Below are positions 52,181 to 64,000 of a stretch of DNA of 64,000 nt, in pieces. The position numbers and the translations under genes were made by a program. The stretch's first letter is position 1, and each line of letters starts with the position of its first letter. Source of the DNA: JAGWAJ01 sp965215155 (GTDB lineage Bacteria > Acidobacteriota > Vicinamibacteria > Vicinamibacterales > UBA8438); the NCBI GenBank assembly GCA_965215155.1, contig CBDCCY010000004.1:248001-312000 (forward strand), written 5' to 3'. The notes under the pieces were generated by a model. It was not told where the DNA came from, ran no database searches, and saw nothing but the letters and a program-made list of their open reading frames with translations.

Positions 52181-53857
52181 TCACTCCAGCAGGGCCCCGT
52201 TGCCGACCATCAGGGCGCGGTGCATCCAGAAGGGGAGGGCGCCCTGGCCCAGGAGTCGGTCGTGGAAGCGGCGCAGGTCGAACCCGTCGCCTTCGGACGC
52301 CTCGCAGTCGGCGCGGAGCCTCAGCAGCATCTGCTTGCCGAGGGCATAGAGGACGTAGCCGGGATCGAACGTGCCGCGCTCCGCTTCCTGGCGGGCGCTG
52401 CCCTCCTCCAGGTAGGCCTCGTCGCGGAAGAAGCGCACGCCCTGCTCGACGGAGAGGTCCTCCGTGTGCAGGCGGATGCCGACGATGGTGCGGGCGAGGC
52501 GGATGAGCGCCTCCGCGAGCTGGCCCAGGCGGATCTCCGTGTTCTTCCGCTCGAACCCCTGCTCGATCATCACGTGCTCGGCGTAGTGGGCCCAGCCCTC
52601 GACGAACGAGGTGGGCGCGAAGAGCACGGACTTCCGCAGCGCCGACTCCACGCCGCGCAGGTGCTCGAACTGCAGGAAGTGCCCCGGGTAGACCTCGTGC
52701 ATCGACATCGACCAGAGCGTGGCGTGGCTGAAGTCGCGCAGGTGCTCCTCCTGCCGGTCGGCCGGCCACGACGGGTCGACGTTCGTGACGTAGTAGCGCG
52801 CCGGCATGGGGGTGGTCTCGAACGGCCCCGCCGTCCACAGGCTGGCGAACGTCCAGCGGTAGAAGTCGGGGGTCGGCCCCACGGCGACGCCGGCGTGCTC
52901 CGGGACGGTGACGAGCCGCTTGCGGCGCAGGAACGCGAGGAGGTCGCGCACCTGGCCCTCGATGGTCGGGATCAGCTCGCCGGCGGCGGGGTGCCGGGCC
53001 TTGATCTTCTGCCACACGTCCGCCGGATCGCCCTTGCGCTCGCCCGTCAGCCGGCGGAACTCTTCCTGCGTCGCCTCGAGCTCCCGGAGCGCGATCTGCG
53101 CCAGGCGCTCGGCCGGCAGGTCGATCCCCTCGTCGAGGCGCAGCTTCTCGCCGAAGCGCTCCGGCCCGAGCCGAAAGGAAGCACGGCTCCGCGGGGCCAG
53201 CTCTTCCCGCAGGTGGCCGATGTAGGACCGCAGGGCGTCGATGGCGTCGGTCGACGCGTCGGCCAGGTCGCCCAGCAGGTGCATGTCCTCCAGGTCGCGG
53301 AAGGCCCGCGGCAGGTCGCGCTCGACGAACGACAGGACCCCCTGGAACGACTCGATGCCGACGCGGACGAAGAGGCCCGGGGCCTCCGTCACGTTCTGCC
53401 GGGCCGCCTCCAGCAACCGCGGCGTCTGGCGCAGCTTCGACCCGATGCGCCGCGCCCGCTCCGTGATGTCGGCGTAGGGGAAGAGGACCTGCGAGGTGAG
53501 GCTGCCGGCCAGCGTGTCGGCGTAGAAGAGCGGGTTCCGCTCCCAATCGCGGGTCTGCTCGAGGGCGAACAGCCGGCCGCGGATGCGGTCGGCCAGCATC
53601 CGCTGCTCGAGCGCCTCCTCGCGGGTCAGGCCGGACGGGTCGATGCCGTCGAGGCGCCGCGCCCAGCCCCCGAGGTCGCGGATGCGTGCCTCGACGGCGG
53701 AGCGGCTGAAGTCCTCCAGCAGGTCGTCGTGCAGATGGACGCCGTCGGCGGCCGCTTCCGTGGGACAGGTCTCGTAGAGATGGGCGAGGTACTCGTCAAC
53801 GAAATGCGAGAGCGGCTCGGATGTCTGCGACAGGTGTCTCTGAGTCGACCGGCGCAT
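52181..53857 (-). CDS. DUF885-family predicted metallohydrolase
   Basis: 558 residues from ATG 53857, with no obvious signal peptide. The gluzincin-like metal motif appears as 'SMHEVYPGHFLQFEHLRG' (HExxxxH spacing HEVYPGH) with a downstream 'SFVEGWAHYAEHVMIEQG' supplying the third ligand. DUF885 proteins are probably peptidases or carboxypeptidases; no substrate is established. The gene is divergent from rsmI with the starts about 120 bases apart. Confidence 0.85.
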   Translation of the reverse strand: MRRSTQRHLSQTSEPLSHFVDEYLAHLYETCPTEAAADGVHLHDDLLEDFSRSAVEARIRDLGGWARRLDGIDPSGLTREEALEQRMLADRIRGRLFALEQTRDWERNPLFYADTLAGSLTSQVLFPYADITERARRIGSKLRQTPRLLEAARQNVTEAPGLFVRVGIESFQGVLSFVERDLPRAFRDLEDMHLLGDLADASTDAIDALRSYIGHLREELAPRSRASFRLGPERFGEKLRLDEGIDLPAERLAQIALRELEATQEEFRRLTGERKGDPADVWQKIKARHPAAGELIPTIEGQVRDLLAFLRRKRLVTVPEHAGVAVGPTPDFYRWTFASLWTAGPFETTPMPARYYVTNVDPSWPADRQEEHLRDFSHATLWSMSMHEVYPGHFLQFEHLRGVESALRKSVLFAPTSFVEGWAHYAEHVMIEQGFERKNTEIRLGQLAEALIRLARTIVGIRLHTEDLSVEQGVRFFRDEAYLEEGSARQEAERGTFDPGYVLYALGKQMLLRLRADCEASEGDGFDLRRFHDRLLGQGALPFWMHRALMVGNGALLE

Positions 53858-53978
53858 GATGGAGTCTCGACGACAGAACGAGGTTCCTCCTGCGGGAGAA
53901 CCATCCTCGCTTGATAGTACAATACCGCCCGTCCGCACGCAGTCCGAGGCGCGCCCGTGCGCCCCGCCTCCCCGGCCC

Positions 53979-54983
53979 GTGCTGCCCAGGCCCGGCACCC
54001 TCTACGTCGTCGCGACGCCCATCGGCAACCTGGAGGACGTGACCTACCGGGCGATCCGAGTGCTGGGCAGCGTCGACCTCATTGCCGCGGAGGACACCCG
54101 CCGCGTGGCGAAGCTGCTCGCGCGCTACGCGGTGACGACGCCGCGAACGAGCCTCCACGAGCACAACGAGGCGCAGAAGACGGAGCGGCTGCTGGCGCGG
54201 CTGGCGGGCGGCGAGACGATCGCCCTCGTCAGCGACGCCGGGACGCCGCTCGTCTCGGATCCCGGGGCGCGCCTGGTGCGTGCGGCGCGCGAGCGCGGCC
54301 TGCGCGTGGAGGCCGTTCCGGGACCGAGCGCCGTGCTGGCGGCGCTGGTCAGCTCCGGTCTCGCGGGCGGCTCGTTCACCTTCGGCGGCTTCCCCCCCTT
54401 CCGGTCGCACGCCCGCATCCGCTGGTTCGCGGCCCTGGCGCGCGAGCCGCGGCCGTTCGTCTTCTTCGAGGCGCCGCATCGCGTCCGCGCGTCGCTGCGC
54501 GACCTGCACGCCGCGGCCGGCGACCGCACCATCGCCGTCTGCCGCGAACTGACCAAGCTGCACGAGGAATCGCTCGTCGGCACGGTCAGCGACGTGCGCG
54601 AGCGGCTGACGAAGCCGCGGGGAGAGTTCACGGTGGTCGTCGAGGCGGCGCCGGACGCCGCGCCCCAGCGCGCCGGGACGGACGACGGCCGGGTCGGGGC
54701 GGAGGCGGCTCGAGCCGGAACGCCGGCGGCGCCGCCCCGGGCACCGGATGCCCCGGCCCTCTCCGACGAGGTCGGCCGGCTGCTGGCGCAGGGCGTGAGC
54801 CGGACCGCCGCCGTCCGCGCGGTCGCCGCGCGGTTCGGGGTCGCGCGGCGCGACGTCTACCAGGCCGGGCTGCGCGCCGCGAATCCCGGCCGCGAGGTGG
54901 GGCCCGCCGTCGAGCGGAGCGACGGCGAGCGCAGCGCCTCCCGCAAACGGCGTTGCGGGGACGCCCCGCGAGGCGGCGATTGA
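53979..54983 (+). CDS. rsmI: 16S rRNA (cytidine-1402-2'-O)-methyltransferase
   Basis: 334 residues from GTG 53979, which puts the conserved 'LYVVATPIGNLEDVTYRAIR' near the N-terminus. An ATG at 53856 would add 41 non-conserved residues and overlap the divergent gene start. A TACAAT box at 53918-53923 supports the later start. Landmarks are 'DLIAAEDTRRVAKLL', 'VSDAGTPLVSDPGARLV' and 'CRELTKLHEESLVGTVSDV'. It methylates C1402 in the ribosomal decoding centre. The C-terminal Ala/Arg-rich tail is longer than in E. coli. Confidence 0.92.
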   Translation: MLPRPGTLYVVATPIGNLEDVTYRAIRVLGSVDLIAAEDTRRVAKLLARYAVTTPRTSLHEHNEAQKTERLLARLAGGETIALVSDAGTPLVSDPGARLVRAARERGLRVEAVPGPSAVLAALVSSGLAGGSFTFGGFPPFRSHARIRWFAALAREPRPFVFFEAPHRVRASLRDLHAAAGDRTIAVCRELTKLHEESLVGTVSDVRERLTKPRGEFTVVVEAAPDAAPQRAGTDDGRVGAEAARAGTPAAPPRAPDAPALSDEVGRLLAQGVSRTAAVRAVAARFGVARRDVYQAGLRAANPGREVGPAVERSDGERSASRKRRCGDAPRGGD

Positions 54984-55042
54984 CCCGGCCGGCGAGGCTC
55001 TGGTAGCGTGCGGCCCTGTCCGGCCGTCCGCCCACACCCACC

Positions 55043-56437
55043 ATGTCCGCCCGTCACGTGATCGTCCTCGCGGCCGGCAAGGGCACGCGCATGCAGGCCG
55101 CGCGGCCGAAGGTGCTGCACCGGATCGGCGGGCATCCGCTGGTGGGGCACGTCCTCGACGCGGCAGCGCCGCTCCGCGCGGTGACCACCACCGTCATCGT
55201 CGGCCACCAGGCGGAGGCGGTGGAGGGGGCCGTGCGCGGGCTGGGGCATCCGCGGCTGCGGTTCGTGCGGCAGGAGCCGCAGGCGGGGACCGCCCACGCC
55301 CTGCTGCAGGCCGAGGGCGCGCTCGCCGGCGCCCGCGGCACGCTCGTCGTGCTGTCGGGCGACGCGCCGCTGGTCCGGGCCGCGACGCTGGCGCAGCTCG
55401 TCGAGCACCACGAGGAGCATCGCGCCGCGGCCACCGTCGTCACCGCGATGCTGGAGCGGCCCTACGGCTACGGCCGGGTCGTGCGCATCGACGGGGCGCT
55501 GGTCCGCGTCGTCGAGGAATCCGACGCCTCTCCCGAGCAGCGCCGCATCCGGGAGGTCAACGCGGGCATCTACGCCTTCGACCTCGCCCCGCTGTTCGGC
55601 GCGCTCCACGCCGTCCCCGAGGCCGGCCCGAAGCACGAGCGCTATCTCCCGGCCATCCTCTCGCGCTACCGGCGGCGCGGCCTCACCGTGGAGACCGTCA
55701 CCGCCGCCGACGCCCGCGAGGTCCGCGGCGTGAACAGCCAGGCGGAGCTGGCGGAGCTGGGCAGCGTCATGCGACAAGCCAAGAATGCAGAGCTGATGGC
55801 CTCCGGCGTCACCATCGAGGACCCCGCCACCACCTACATCGACCGCGACGTCACCGTCGGCGCCGACACCGTCATCCACCCCGGCGTTACGCTGGAGGGG
55901 CGCACCGTGGTCGGCGCGCGCTGCGAGCTGCGGAGCGGCGTGCGCGTCGCCGACTCGACCCTGGGGGACGACGTCACCGTGAACGACTGCTCGGTGGTGG
56001 TCCGCTGCGAGATAGCGGCCGGGGCGCGCGTCGGCCCCTTCGCGCACCTGCGGCCGGACTCCGCGCTCGGCGCGGGGGCGCGCGTCGGCGCCTTCGTGGA
56101 GGTGAAGGAGTCGACCCTCGGCGCGGGAGCGAAGGCGAACCACCTGAGCTACCTCGGCGACGCCACGCTGGAAGCCGGCGTGAACGTCGGGGCCGGCACC
56201 ATCACCTGCAACTACGACGGCGAGGCCAAGCACCCGACGACGATCCGGGAAGGCGCCTTCATCGGCAGCGGCACCGAGCTCGTCGCCCCGGTCACGGTCG
56301 GGCGCGGGGCGTACGTGGCGGCCGGGTCGTGCATCACGGAGGAGGTCCCGGACGGGGCCCTCGGCATCGCCCGCGGGCGGCAGGCGAACAAGGACGGCTG
56401 GGCGGCACGGCGGCGGAAGCGGGACGGCGGGGCGTGA
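55043..56437 (+). CDS. glmU: Bifunctional N-acetylglucosamine-1-P uridylyltransferase / glucosamine-1-P acetyltransferase
   Basis: 464 residues, the normal length. The uridylyltransferase part begins 'VIVLAAGKGTRMQAARPKVL' and includes 'QAGTAHALLQAE' and 'NSQAELAELG'. A left-handed beta-helix with hexapeptide repeats follows ('TYIDRDVTVGADTVIHPGVT'). The acetyltransferase catalytic His lies in 'GAGAKANHLSYLGDA', with 'AGTITCNYDGEAKHPT' after it. It makes UDP-GlcNAc for peptidoglycan and lipid A, using glucosamine-phosphate derived from the product of GlmS, coded 29 bases downstream. Confidence 0.96.
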   Translation: MSARHVIVLAAGKGTRMQAARPKVLHRIGGHPLVGHVLDAAAPLRAVTTTVIVGHQAEAVEGAVRGLGHPRLRFVRQEPQAGTAHALLQAEGALAGARGTLVVLSGDAPLVRAATLAQLVEHHEEHRAAATVVTAMLERPYGYGRVVRIDGALVRVVEESDASPEQRRIREVNAGIYAFDLAPLFGALHAVPEAGPKHERYLPAILSRYRRRGLTVETVTAADAREVRGVNSQAELAELGSVMRQAKNAELMASGVTIEDPATTYIDRDVTVGADTVIHPGVTLEGRTVVGARCELRSGVRVADSTLGDDVTVNDCSVVVRCEIAAGARVGPFAHLRPDSALGAGARVGAFVEVKESTLGAGAKANHLSYLGDATLEAGVNVGAGTITCNYDGEAKHPTTIREGAFIGSGTELVAPVTVGRGAYVAAGSCITEEVPDGALGIARGRQANKDGWAARRRKRDGGA

Positions 56438-56466
56438 GGCCGGCGGACTGAGGGGGGGCGAGCGGC

Positions 56467-58320
<1,854 letters not shown>

Positions 58321-58335
58321 GGCATCCGGAAGACG

Positions 58336-60666
58336 ATGGACCGGCTCCTCGACGGCCTCAACCCCGAGCAGCGCGCCGCGGCCGAGCACGTCGGCGGGCC
58401 GCTGCTGATCCTGGCCGGCGCCGGCTCCGGGAAGACGCGCGTCATCTGCCACCGCCTGGCCCACCTGCTCCGCGAGGGGCACGCCGCCCCGCACCAGATC
58501 CTGGCCGTCACCTTCACCAACAAGGCGGCGGGGGAGATGCGGGGCCGCGTCGCGGCCCTGGTCGGCGGCGGCGGCCCGGGCGACCCGGGCGACCCCCGTG
58601 CCGGCGGCGTCCTGCGGCGCATCTGGATGCAGACGTTCCACGCCTTCTGCGCGCGGCTGCTGCGCCGGGAGGGGCCGCGGGTGGGGCTGACCCGCGACTT
58701 CGTGATCTACGACACCGACGACCAGGCGCGGGCGGTGCGCGACATCCTGCGCGAGCTCGACATCGACGACAAGGTGACCCGCCCCCGCAGCGTGCTGGGG
58801 CGCATCAGCGACGCCAAGAACCGCATGCAGAGCGCGGCCGCCGTCCGCCAAGCCGCCCTGAGCCATGGCGAGGAGCAGCTTGCCACGGTCTACGAGCGCT
58901 ACGAGCAGGTGCTGGCGCGCAGCAACGCGGTCGACTTCGACGATCTGCTGCTGAAGGCCGTGGAGCTGTTCGACACCGTGCCCGAGGTCGGCCGCGGCTA
59001 CAGCGAGCGGTTCCGCTTCCTGATGGTCGACGAGTACCAGGACACCAACCGCCCGCAGTACCTGATCGTGCGGCACCTGGCCTCGACCCACCGCAACGTC
59101 TGCGTGGTCGGCGACCCCGACCAGGCGATCTACGAGTGGCGCGGCGCCGACATCGGCAACATCCTCGCCTTCGAGGCGGACTTCCCGGACGCGACGGTGG
59201 TCCGCCTGGAGCGCAACTACCGCTCGACGCAGGTCATCCTCGACGCCGCGCACGCCGTCATCCGCCGCAACAAGGGCCGCAAGGAGAAGCGGCTGTGGAC
59301 CGACCGGACAGGCGGCGACCGTATCGTCTGCCACCGCGCGGCGGACGAGCTGGCCGAGGCCGACTTCATCGTGGAGCGGCTGCTGGCCGGCCTCGGGGCG
59401 GGCGACGAGCCGCTCGCCGTGCTCTACCGCACCAACGCGCAGTCGCGGCCGATCGAGGGCGCGCTGGCGCGGCAGGGCGTGCCCTACCGCATCGTCGGCG
59501 GCGTCCGCTTCTACGAGCGCCGCGAGGTCAAGGACGCGCTGGCCTACCTGAAGCTGCTCCTGAACCCGGACGACGACGTGAGCCTGCGCCGGGTGATCAA
59601 CGTCCCCGCGCGCGGCATCGGCAAGAAGGTGCTGGAAGGCCTCGACAGCCTGGCGGCGAGCGCCGGGAGCGGCGAGGCACGGTCCGCCGGGCCGCTGCTC
59701 GAGGGGATGGACGAGCCCGCCGCCCCGGCATCGCTCTGGGCGCGCGTCGTGCGGGCCACGGAGGAGAACCTGCTCCCGCCCCGGGCGGTCACCGTGCTGC
59801 GTCGCTTCCGCGACATGGTGGAGCCGCTGCGCGAGGCGGCGCGGACCGGGAGCGCGTCGGAGGTGCTCAAGCAGATGCTCCTCGACACCGGCTACCTGGA
59901 GGCCCTGCGCGAGGACGGCAGCTCGGAGTCGCGGGAGCGGATGGAGAACCTGGACGCGCTGGTGGCGGCGGCGGTCGACTACGAGGTCCGCGGCGAGGGG
60001 GAGGAGGACGACCGGACGAGCCTCGGCGGCTTCGTCGACCAGCAGTCGCTGCTCTCGGAGGCGGACGAGGAGGCGGGGGCGGAGGACGCGCGCGTCAGGC
60101 TGATGACGCTCCACGCCGCGAAGGGCCTGGAGTTCCCGCTGGTCGTGATGGCCGGCATGGAGGACCGCCTCTTCCCGCACTCGCGGTCGGAGAACGACGC
60201 CCGCGCCCTGGAGGAGGAGCGGCGCCTCTGCTACGTGGGGATGACGCGGGCGGAGACCCGCCTCGTCCTCACCAGCGCGCGGCGGCGCCTCGTCTTCGGC
60301 GAGTACCAGGACACGGAGCCGTCGCGCTTCCTCTTCGAGGTCCCGCCGGACGCGATCCACGAGATCGAGCCGGACGAGCCGCCCAGCCCCCGGCGCACCG
60401 CGGGCGGGAACGGCGGCGGCTGGCGGCCGAACCGCCGGCGCCGCCGGGGCGACGAGCGCGAGCCGCAGACGATCTTCGACGCGGCCGACGAGGACCAGTC
60501 CGAGGCGGGCATCTCGCGCGGCGCGCGGGTGCGGCACCCGATGTTCGGCCAGGGGACGGTGGCCAGCGTCGAGGCGCTGCCGCGCGGCGTGAAGCTGACC
60601 GTCCGCTTCGACGCCGCCGGCCGCAAGACGCTCATCGCGCCCCCCGCGAAGCTCGAGCGCCTCTGA
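58336..60666 (+). CDS. pcrA: UvrD/PcrA-type superfamily 1 DNA helicase
   Basis: 776 residues. Motifs in order: 'LNPEQRAAAEHVGGPLL' (Q), 'LAGAGSGKTRVICHR' (Walker A), 'TFTNKAAGEMRGRV', 'FLMVDEYQDTNRPQ' (II), 'VGDPDQAIYEWRGAD' (III), 'LERNYRSTQVILDA' (IV), 'LMTLHAAKGLEFPLV' (V) and 'YVGMTRAETRLVLTSA' (VI). The C-terminal ~50 residues form the Tudor-like PcrA tail ('VRHPMFGQGTVASVEALPRG') that binds RNA polymerase. It acts 3'-5' in repair and in clearing roadblocks. It begins 15 bases after glmS. Confidence 0.94.
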   Translation: MDRLLDGLNPEQRAAAEHVGGPLLILAGAGSGKTRVICHRLAHLLREGHAAPHQILAVTFTNKAAGEMRGRVAALVGGGGPGDPGDPRAGGVLRRIWMQTFHAFCARLLRREGPRVGLTRDFVIYDTDDQARAVRDILRELDIDDKVTRPRSVLGRISDAKNRMQSAAAVRQAALSHGEEQLATVYERYEQVLARSNAVDFDDLLLKAVELFDTVPEVGRGYSERFRFLMVDEYQDTNRPQYLIVRHLASTHRNVCVVGDPDQAIYEWRGADIGNILAFEADFPDATVVRLERNYRSTQVILDAAHAVIRRNKGRKEKRLWTDRTGGDRIVCHRAADELAEADFIVERLLAGLGAGDEPLAVLYRTNAQSRPIEGALARQGVPYRIVGGVRFYERREVKDALAYLKLLLNPDDDVSLRRVINVPARGIGKKVLEGLDSLAASAGSGEARSAGPLLEGMDEPAAPASLWARVVRATEENLLPPRAVTVLRRFRDMVEPLREAARTGSASEVLKQMLLDTGYLEALREDGSSESRERMENLDALVAAAVDYEVRGEGEEDDRTSLGGFVDQQSLLSEADEEAGAEDARVRLMTLHAAKGLEFPLVVMAGMEDRLFPHSRSENDARALEEERRLCYVGMTRAETRLVLTSARRRLVFGEYQDTEPSRFLFEVPPDAIHEIEPDEPPSPRRTAGGNGGGWRPNRRRRRGDEREPQTIFDAADEDQSEAGISRGARVRHPMFGQGTVASVEALPRGVKLTVRFDAAGRKTLIAPPAKLERL

Positions 60667-60671
60667 AGTGC

Positions 60672-60696
60672 CGGGCGGGGGCCGCGGGGCCGCCCG
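60672..60696. terminator. Hairpin between convergent genes
   Basis: A 7-base perfect stem (60672-60678 with 60690-60696) lies five bases after the helicase stop. There is no T run. The rest of the 60667-60844 gap is GC-rich and shows no gene. Confidence 0.35.
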
Positions 60697-60844
60697 ACGC
60701 GACCGCGTACAGACAGGCCGCGGGGCCGGCAGTGCCGGGCCGAGGAGGGGCGGGCGACGGCGCGCCCGGCGTGCCGCGACCGGGCCCGACCCGCAACGGG
60801 CCGGACCCGACCGCTCGCACGGGCGATCGGAGGGCGAGCGCGGG

Positions 60845-61561
60845 CTACTCGATGGCGGTGATGATCCACCGCCCCTCGATCATGCCCTCTTCGCCGCCCG
60901 CCAACTCGACCATCTGCAGCGTGACGGTCATCGTCCGGTCTTCCGAGGCGCCGTCGCGCTCGACGCTGGCGCTCACGGTGACTTGCTTCGTGATCAGCTC
61001 GCCCTCGAACTGGACGACGTTGAGCGGGTTGGCCGGATCGTAGGTGCTCACCTGCGCGATCCGGCTCTCGTCGCTCAGCTCGTTCTGCTTGGCGGAGACC
61101 TGCCGGGCGAACTCGCGTTCGTCCTCGCGCCACTTGGTCCAGGCCTCCTGCACTTCCTGGTCCCGGCGCCGGACGTCCTCGCCCTCCCGCTCCGCCTCGA
61201 CCACGCGGGTGATCGTCTCGAAGTTCTCGTCCTGGTAGGCCTTCTTCTCCTCGCGGAAGGCCGTCTCCTCCGCGCGCAACGCCTGGAGCTCCTGCGACAG
61301 CTCGATCATGCGCAGGGGACGCCGCTCCTCCTCGGTGACGGCTTCGACGCTCGGGCTCGAAGCGATGCCGTCCTCCTGCGGATCGAACACGACCATCGAC
61401 ATGTTGCCGAGCGTCGTTCGGTCCCCGTAACGGGAGGCCTGGAAGAAGCTGCGCATGATGCTCAGCTCCTCTCCCCCTCCGCCGCAGGCGGCCAGCAGGC
61501 CGCCCCCGACGAGCAGCGACAGGGTGATACCCCCGACAGTGCGGAGTGATGAACGAGACAT
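60845..61561 (-). CDS. Lipoprotein with a long charged helix, function unknown
   Basis: 238 residues from ATG 61561, with GGAGG upstream. The signal peptide ends in a lipobox, 'GGGLLAACGGGG', so the mature protein is anchored by a lipidated Cys. The middle (about 90-180) is a highly charged coiled-coil-like helix ('ELSQELQALRAEETAFREEK', 'EREGEDVRRRDQEVQEAWTK'). The C-terminal part is beta-rich ('EGELITKQVTVSASVER', 'EGRWIITAIE'). I do not recognise a family. It follows gyrA by about 106 bases on the same strand. Confidence 0.8.
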   Translation of the reverse strand: MSRSSLRTVGGITLSLLVGGGLLAACGGGGEELSIMRSFFQASRYGDRTTLGNMSMVVFDPQEDGIASSPSVEAVTEEERRPLRMIELSQELQALRAEETAFREEKKAYQDENFETITRVVEAEREGEDVRRRDQEVQEAWTKWREDEREFARQVSAKQNELSDESRIAQVSTYDPANPLNVVQFEGELITKQVTVSASVERDGASEDRTMTVTLQMVELAGGEEGMIEGRWIITAIE

Positions 61562-61667
61562 GAGCCTGCCTCCTTCCCGGGTGAGCCACAGTCGCAGAGG
61601 GTAGCGCCGCCCCGCGGCCACGACCTGCCCGCGGGAACGCCGCCGCCGCCTGGCTTCGGTCAACCGC

Positions 61668-64000
<2,333 letters not shown>

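Noticed and set aside
56438..56466. glmS ribozyme leader
   Set aside because: Only 29 bases separate glmU and glmS, far too short for the ribozyme, and no matching core is visible.

Overview
The window is very GC-rich DNA from one bacterial chromosome. The gene content points to an Acidobacteriota member, probably Vicinamibacteria-like. It combines secreted di-heme DUF1592 proteins, DUF1552 partners, secreted ankyrin-repeat and PQQ-type propeller proteins, and TonB-dependent receptors. This assignment is inferred from gene content; no 16S rRNA gene is present.

Layout. 1-2.8 kb: the 3' part of a PA14/membrane glycosyltransferase gene, a decayed DUF222 (HNH-type) remnant and an NYN-domain nuclease gene. 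3-20.4 kb: a secreted or periplasmic redox block with two DUF1592 di-heme proteins, a cytochrome c'-like protein, two DUF1552 proteins (one broken by an insertion sequence), a toroid-fold protein with a heme-c motif, an ankyrin protein and a frameshifted ankyrin-PQQ fusion. 20.6-23.5 kb: two tandem IS630 copies and a Uma2 gene. 23.6-31.8 kb: a cyclase-family gene, a complete Mrp-type Na+/H+ antiporter operon (A-B fusion, then C, D, E, F, G) on the minus strand, and a divergent secreted metallo-beta-lactamase-fold gene. 32-34.9 kb: two more IS630 copies in inverted orientation around a damaged toxin-antitoxin pair. 34.9-38.2 kb: an SRPBCC protein, a PQQ propeller protein and a secreted HpcH/HpaI-type aldolase.

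At 38.3-48.9 kb a TonB-dependent receptor gene next to tRNA-Ser appears to be split by a ~7.9 kb island. The N-terminal part lies at 48.4-48.9 kb and the C-terminal part at 38.3-40.6 kb. The island carries a P4-type tyrosine integrase at one end, a second, intact TonB receptor, a group II intron with its maturase gene, and a pair of 106-bp multi-hairpin elements in inverted orientation. 49-64 kb is ordinary core genome: tRNA-Ser, serS, galU, an FmdB zinc-ribbon protein, a DUF885 protein, rsmI, then a tight glmU-glmS-pcrA run, a lipoprotein and the 3' part of gyrA.

Five near-identical copies of one IS630-family element in 19 kb show a recent transposition burst. One copy disrupts a DUF1552 gene exactly at a TA dinucleotide. 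The observations most worth following are the receptor gene split at a short shared sequence, the paired 106-bp structured elements, and the tandem IS copy whose reading frame was restored by two indels.
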